Below are positions 59,871 to 64,000 of a stretch of DNA of 64,000 nucleotides, one piece after another. This DNA comes from Flavobacterium aquaticum (lineage in GTDB: Bacteria; Bacteroidota; Bacteroidia; Flavobacteriales; Flavobacteriaceae), in contig NZ_QLMI01000003.1 in NCBI RefSeq assembly GCF_003259835.1, positions 337,965-401,964 on the forward strand, read 5' to 3'. Position 1 is the stretch's first letter. Every line of letters starts with the position of its first letter. Under the pieces are notes generated by a model, which was not told the DNA's origin, ran no database searches, and saw only the letters and a program-made list of their open reading frames with translations. The position numbers were made by a program, and so were the translations under genes.

Positions 59871-61119
59871 AAAAGACCCATTTTCATCTTTACGAATTCC
59901 TGAATTTCGCTGGTTTTTAGCCATGAGATTGTTTATTGTGTTGGCTTGGTCGATGCAGTTTGTGTTGATTGAGTGGGAAGTGTATCGCATCACAAAAGAT
60001 CCGTTGTCATTGGGGTTAATAGGTTTGATGGAAATCATTCCAGCGATTAGTATGGCATTGTTTGCTGGACACATTGTAGATCAAAACGAGAAAAAAAGTT
60101 TATTAATCAAATGTTTTTCTGGATTAGCAACAATCAGTGCTTTGATGTGTTTATTAGTGCATCCGAATTTCATCGATTCTTTTTCAAAAAACACCATTTT
60201 GTACGGAATTTACGCTCTAGTTTTTGTAGGTGGAATTATTCGAGCGTTTTTAATTCCGTCTGTTTTTAGTTTATTGGGATTGATTATTCCGAAAAAAGAG
60301 CAACCAAATGCGGCGACTTGGAGTAGTTCTACTTGGCAAGTGGCGGCTGTAATTGGACCTGCTTTAGCGGGATTTGCTATTGGTTGGGTTGGTGTTTTTT
60401 GGTCGTTATTTTTTGTGGTTTTTTGTGTGATTATGGCTTTAATGGTATTGACACAAATTGAAAGAAAACCAATTTTAAATCCAAAAATAGGCGAACCAAT
60501 TTTCAAAAGTCTGAAAGAAGGATTATCGTTTGTGTTTCAAAATAAAACAATTTTAAATGCTATTTCATTAGATATGTTTGCGGTTTTATTTGGTGGAGCT
60601 ATTGCTTTATTACCCATTTTTGCTCAAGATATTTTAAAAGTAGGTTCGGAAGGATTTGGAATTTTAAGAGCCGCTCCTGCTATTGGAGGGTTACTTACGA
60701 TGTTAATTGCGACATCCATTCCATTACATCAAAAAGCAGGTAAAAAGTTATTGTTAGCTGTTTTTGGATTTGGAGTTTGTATAATCGTCTTCGGATTATC
60801 AACAAACTTTTGGTTATCAGTCGTAGCTTTGTTCTTGAGCGGTGTAACAGATGGAATTTCAGTAGTCATTCGTCAAACGATTCTTCAAATTTACACACCT
60901 GACCACATGCGAGGACGCGTGTCTTCTGTGAATTCTATTTTTGTGGGTTCTTCCAATGAATTAGGAGCTTTTGAAAGTGGCTTGGCTTCTAAAATCATGG
61001 GAGTAGTTCCAGCAGTGGTTTTTGGCGGAATGATGACTTTAGGAATTGTAGGCGTTACTGCTGTAGCATCACCAAAATTCAGGGAATTAGATATCGAAAA
61101 AGATTTGGAAACGATTTAA
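59863..61119 (+). CDS. MFS transporter (enterobactin exporter-like group)
   Basis: 418 residues, 12 predicted TM segments. It begins FRWFLAMRLFIVLAWSMQFVLIEWEVYRITKDPLSLGLIGLMEIIP and contains MRGRVSSVNSIFVGSSNELGAFESGLAS, both usual in the MFS_3/EntS-like group of exporters. The substrate is not predictable. The start ATG overlaps the recJ stop by eight bases (ATGGCTAA), indicating coupled translation. The stop overlaps the lpxH stop by four bases. Confidence 0.9.
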   Translation: MAKKDPFSSLRIPEFRWFLAMRLFIVLAWSMQFVLIEWEVYRITKDPLSLGLIGLMEIIPAISMALFAGHIVDQNEKKSLLIKCFSGLATISALMCLLVHPNFIDSFSKNTILYGIYALVFVGGIIRAFLIPSVFSLLGLIIPKKEQPNAATWSSSTWQVAAVIGPALAGFAIGWVGVFWSLFFVVFCVIMALMVLTQIERKPILNPKIGEPIFKSLKEGLSFVFQNKTILNAISLDMFAVLFGGAIALLPIFAQDILKVGSEGFGILRAAPAIGGLLTMLIATSIPLHQKAGKKLLLAVFGFGVCIIVFGLSTNFWLSVVALFLSGVTDGISVVIRQTILQIYTPDHMRGRVSSVNSIFVGSSNELGAFESGLASKIMGVVPAVVFGGMMTLGIVGVTAVASPKFRELDIEKDLETI

Positions 61120-61886
61120 TTTTTGAATTCTTTCAATTCCAATTTTTCTCCATCAAAAACACCATAGGTGAAGTAACCAATCCAATCGCCTAAGTTTACA
61201 TATTTAGAATTTTCGGTTAATTCAATTTCCAAAGGTAAATGGCGGTGGCCAAAAACGAAGAAATTGTATTCTTTAGTTTCTAACTTTCGTTTGCAGTATT
61301 GTACTAGCCATTCGTTTTCTTCTCCTAAATATTTCACGTCTTCTGCTCCTGAAATCAATTTGTTTTTAACTGATAAATATTGGGCTAATTTTACACCAAT
61401 ATCTGGATGTAACCAACGAAACAACCATTTTGAAAACGGATTGGTAAAGACTTTTTTCATTCGTTTGTAACCCATGTCGCCAGGTCCTTTTCCGTCACCG
61501 TGACCAATTAAGAAAGTTTTCCCGTTAAAGGTAAATTCTTGATTATCATGATAAACAGGAATGTTTAACTCTTTTTGAAAGTAATCGCTCATCCATAAAT
61601 CGTGGTTTCCAACGAAGAAATAAATAGGAATGCCAGAATCTTTAATTTCGGCTAATTTTCCTAATACTCTAACGAATCCTTTTGGGACAACGGTTTTGTA
61701 TTCGAACCAAAAGTCGAATAAGTCACCCAAAAGGAAGATTGCATCAGCATCTTGCTTAACAATATCAAGCCATTGAATGAATTTTTGTTCTCTTGGAAAA
61801 CTTAATTCTGGGGTTGGTGCTCCAAAGTGCTGATCGGATGTAAAGTAAATTTTCAAGTTGTTTTGTGTTAAATTTATGTTAATCAT
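61116..61886 (-). CDS. lpxH: UDP-2,3-diacylglucosamine diphosphatase
   Basis: 256 residues. Calcineurin-like phosphoesterase that makes lipid X in lipid A synthesis. Metal motifs: SDQHFG (Asp18, His20), LLGDLFDFWFEY, VGNHDLWMSDYF, LIGHGDGKGPGD and FGHRHLP. Bacteroidetes members read GNHD where the enterobacterial enzyme has GNRD. Peripheral on the inner membrane. Confidence 0.93.
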   Translation of the reverse strand: MININLTQNNLKIYFTSDQHFGAPTPELSFPREQKFIQWLDIVKQDADAIFLLGDLFDFWFEYKTVVPKGFVRVLGKLAEIKDSGIPIYFFVGNHDLWMSDYFQKELNIPVYHDNQEFTFNGKTFLIGHGDGKGPGDMGYKRMKKVFTNPFSKWLFRWLHPDIGVKLAQYLSVKNKLISGAEDVKYLGEENEWLVQYCKRKLETKEYNFFVFGHRHLPLEIELTENSKYVNLGDWIGYFTYGVFDGEKLELKEFKN

Positions 61887-61989
61887 CGATTATTTTCACA
61901 TTTCATCGATTTAATACTCATTGTGTTAACAAGTTATGAAAAAACAAATATTTTTAACAAATTATTTATTAATTGTTAATATTAACATT

Positions 61990-62304
61990 ATGAAAAAAAT
62001 TTGTTTAATAATTTCTTTTTTAAGTTCTGTTATAGCTTTTTCGCAAGACAAAGTTAAAAATTTAGAAGTTGTAAAAGGGACTTTTCAGTTAGAAATTCTA
62101 AAAATGGATGTTGAACCAGTTTCAATTACTTCTGAATTATTAGAAAAAATTGATGATTTAAGAAAGGATTCCGAATTAGTTTATCTTCAAATTGATGATA
62201 AAAGAAGAATTAAAATTTTTTCACGTCAAGATTTAATTTCTGGAAAAAATAAAAATATTGAGGATTATGTAGTAGTAAATTCTTTTACAACTAATACTAA
62301 GTAA
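61990..62304 (+). CDS. Small secreted protein ahead of the giant surface protein
   Basis: 104 residues from ATG 61990, which gives a clear signal peptide (MKKICLIISFLSSVIAFSQ). An upstream ATG at 61936 would put hydrophilic residues and a second hydrophobic run in front, so it is not preferred. The mature part is Lys/Glu/Leu-rich without a known domain (VKGTFQLEILKMDVEPVSI, DDKRRIKIFSRQDLISGK). It ends one base before the next ATG, so the two are translationally coupled. Confidence 0.72.
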   Translation: MKKICLIISFLSSVIAFSQDKVKNLEVVKGTFQLEILKMDVEPVSITSELLEKIDDLRKDSELVYLQIDDKRRIKIFSRQDLISGKNKNIEDYVVVNSFTTNTK

Positions 62305-62305
62305 T

Positions 62306-64000
62306 ATGAAAAAAGTTATACTACTATTGTTGTTTTTTACAGGGTTTAATGTTTTTTCTCAAGCAGGAAGTAGTCCTTGTGATGCTTTACAATTATATCC
62401 TTACACCGGTTGCGGAAATCAATCTGGGCCGCAATATGCAGGACACTATCAAACAGAAGAAGCTTCAGGCAATAATGTTCCGATGACAGGAACAAGTACA
62501 ATAAATCCTGCATGTACTACTGATAATGAAACAGCACAATCAGTTAGATGGATTGAAGTGGTTGCAACAACGACTTCTTTTACAATTACAAATTTAACAG
62601 ATTATTCAGGTGCGGGTGCTGCGACTGCTGAGCAAAGAGATTATGTGGTTTTTTCAGGAACATGTTCTAGTTTAACTCAGATTGCTTGTGGAGCTTCAAT
62701 TCCTATTAATGGGACTTTAAATGTGACAGGTTTGACTGCAGGACAGACTTATTATATAATGGTTTCACAATCTGCTGCGGCTTTTAGTGGGTATCCAACA
62801 GCAAATGCTGCTGCAACCTGTATAACGAGTACAGTGCCACACGTAGCTTCTAATGATGCATGTTCTAATGCTTTTGTGTTGCAAAATAATGTTTCATATA
62901 CATCTACAAATGCAGATAGTACAGCTGATGGTCCGAGTGTTTGTCAAAATCCAGCTTCGGGTTCTGTAGAAAATAATGTTTGGTACCAATGGTGTGCGCC
63001 TGCAAACTGGCCAGTAGGTCAGTTGGCATATTTAAATGTAAATAATCAGGTTTGTAATAGTACACAAGGTCTTCAGTTGTCTATTTATGGACCAGGAACT
63101 ACTTGTGCGCAAATTACTGCAGGAACAGCTACTTCGGTAGTTTGTCAAAATCCAGGATCAACAACGGATTATAACTATACCTTTACAGCTACAGCTAATC
63201 AATGTTACTTAATTGTTTTAGACGGTTTTGCAGGAACTTCTTGTACTTATGATATACAAGTTTCAGCTAGTTTAATTTGTGATACACCGCCTGTAGCTCC
63301 AACAGTTACAGTTACACAGCCAACATGTGCTATTACTACAGGAACTATTGTTGTAACAGCGCCATTAGGAGCTACATTAGAATATAGTATAAATGATGTG
63401 GTTTATCAATCAGGAACCACTTTTTCAGGTTTAGTTCCTGGTTCATATAATGTTACTGTTAGAAATACCACAACTGACTGTGTGTCAACTGCGACAGTGG
63501 TTGTGATTAATCCTCCAGCTGGAGCACCACCGGTTCCAACGATTAATACTACAGCACCAACATGTGTAGCAAATGGATTTAGTCAAATTTCGAATTATGT
63601 AGGAGGAACTACATATACGTTTACCCCTGCAGGTCCAACAGTTGATGGAACAGGATTAATCTCGGGTATGATTCTTGGCACGAGTTATACGGTAACGGCT
63701 ACAGTTGGATCATGTACATCGGCAGCATCAGCATCGTTTACTAATTTGGCTACTTTAGCAGTTCCATCGCAACCAACGATTTCAACAACAGCTCCAACGT
63801 GTTCATCAGATGGAATATCTACTATCACAAATTACAACGGAGCGTTAACGTATACTTTTACACCAGCTGGTCCTACCGCAGGAGCAGGCGGATTGATAAG
63901 TGGAATGACAGTTGGTACAAGTTATACCGTAACAGCATCCAACGGAAGTTGTTCATCAGTAGCATCGGCATCGTTTAGTAATTTAGCTATGCTAGTTACT
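62306..64000 (+). CDS. Giant repeat-bearing surface protein, 3' end outside window
   Basis: Open from ATG 62306 to the window edge (565 codons, no stop). Signal peptide about 1-18 (LLLLFFTGFNVFSQ). Residues 20-160 and 190-330 are Cys-containing beta domains like those at the N-terminus of large T9SS adhesins (ETAQSVRWIEVVATTTSFTI; ENNVWYQWCAPANW). From residue 411 (63536) a 79-residue unit begins and repeats from 490 (63773): PT.. TTAPTC ... GTSYTVTA, with paired Cys. Repeats of this kind occur in SprB-like and other giant flavobacterial adhesins. The sorting signal must lie outside the window. Confidence 0.85.
   Translation, partial: MKKVILLLLFFTGFNVFSQAGSSPCDALQLYPYTGCGNQSGPQYAGHYQTEEASGNNVPMTGTSTINPACTTDNETAQSVRWIEVVATTTSFTITNLTDYSGAGAATAEQRDYVVFSGTCSSLTQIACGASIPINGTLNVTGLTAGQTYYIMVSQSAAAFSGYPTANAAATCITSTVPHVASNDACSNAFVLQNNVSYTSTNADSTADGPSVCQNPASGSVENNVWYQWCAPANWPVGQLAYLNVNNQVCNSTQGLQLSIYGPGTTCAQITAGTATSVVCQNPGSTTDYNYTFTATANQCYLIVLDGFAGTSCTYDIQVSASLICDTPPVAPTVTVTQPTCAITTGTIVVTAPLGATLEYSINDVVYQSGTTFSGLVPGSYNVTVRNTTTDCVSTATVVVINPPAGAPPVPTINTTAPTCVANGFSQISNYVGGTTYTFTPAGPTVDGTGLISGMILGTSYTVTATVGSCTSAASASFTNLATLAVPSQPTISTTAPTCSSDGISTITNYNGALTYTFTPAGPTAGAGGLISGMTVGTSYTVTASNGSCSSVASASFSNLAMLVT
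63536..64000 (+). repeat. 237-base tandem coding repeats
   Basis: Two consecutive 79-codon units begin at 63536 and 63773, sharing TFTPAGPT, GLISGM, GTSYTVTA and SCxSxASASFxNLA at the same offsets. The second is cut by the window edge at 76 codons, so the array probably continues. Confidence 0.85.

Noticed and set aside
61883..61910. TCATCGAT repeated 20 bases apart at the lpxH start
   Set aside because: Helical-turn spacing is suggestive, but an 8-base AT-rich word appearing twice is too weak, and one copy is fixed by the start codon context.
1..64000. Prophage, integrative element or insertion sequence
   Set aside because: No integrase, transposase, terminase or capsid genes, no direct repeats at tRNA genes; both tRNAs have normal flanks.

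Overview
The window is from a low-GC member of the Flavobacteriaceae, most likely Flavobacterium or a close relative. The evidence is: several secreted proteins ending in a type IX secretion system (T9SS) type A sorting domain; -7 elements of the Bacteroidetes form TAnnTTTG with no clear Shine-Dalgarno sequences; the Bacteroidetes-type MurF-alanine racemase fusion; the order pdxA, DUF177, rpmF, fabH, accB, accC; and many small lipoproteins and S9 peptidases. I see no phage, insertion sequence, CRISPR array or plasmid functions, so this reads as chromosomal sequence. Species cannot be named from it.

Layout. 1-7137: two large T9SS cargo proteins (the first cut by the window edge) that share a C-terminal half of about 530 residues. 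7240-10884: M20 dipeptidase, HTTM membrane protein, ribF. 10957-15973: two divergently transcribed secreted zinc metalloproteases (M43 and M12B-like), both T9SS cargo. 16019-18322: prs, rplY (L25/Ctc), pth on the minus strand. 18489-21838: tRNA-Leu(CAA), a lipoprotein with a duplicated His/Cys motif, LolC/E-type permease with rbfA, methylmalonyl-CoA epimerase, a tRNA with CAT anticodon, and a very small PID-CTERM-like protein. 21857-27499: ribE divergent from pdxA, then DUF177, rpmF, fabH, accB, accC. 27543-34028: lipoprotein, HExxH protein, S9 peptidase, dicarboxylate/amino-acid symporter, DedA, TlpA-type thioredoxin. 34119-43753: an FAD oxidoreductase, mtgA and SDR run interrupted by a 4.7-kb adhesin-like T9SS gene, then AIM24-family and small membrane or lipoprotein genes. 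43832-50560: S9A prolyl oligopeptidase, a three-gene unit (His/Cys-rich small protein, TonB receptor, lipoprotein) that looks like outer-membrane metal uptake, and asd. 50685-61886: mscL, murF-alr, tdk, an acidic conserved protein, rsmI, SGNH hydrolase, OsmC, recJ, MFS, lpxH. 61990-64000: a small secreted protein and the start of a giant repeat-bearing surface protein that runs off the window.

How it fits together. Housekeeping blocks (fatty acid initiation, ribosome and tRNA maintenance, cell wall, riboflavin/FAD, PRPP) alternate with secreted-protein genes suited to protein or polymer degradation and surface adhesion. Gene packing is tight: several start/stop overlaps suggest translational coupling, three convergent pairs overlap by exactly four bases at their stop codons, and five genes appear to start with TTG.

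Most interesting points: (i) four intergenic inverted repeats that share one design (CCAC followed by an iterated short word, mirrored at the other end), two of them with identical 17-base arms 2 kb apart; (ii) the metal-uptake-like operon; (iii) the lipoprotein with two PGMNPPHGQ.GHRC motifs; (iv) the PID-CTERM-like 66-residue protein; (v) inverted repeats upstream of fabH and of a DUF4199-like gene. I did not find a clear-cut new multi-gene system, and most of the window is ordinary core genome.
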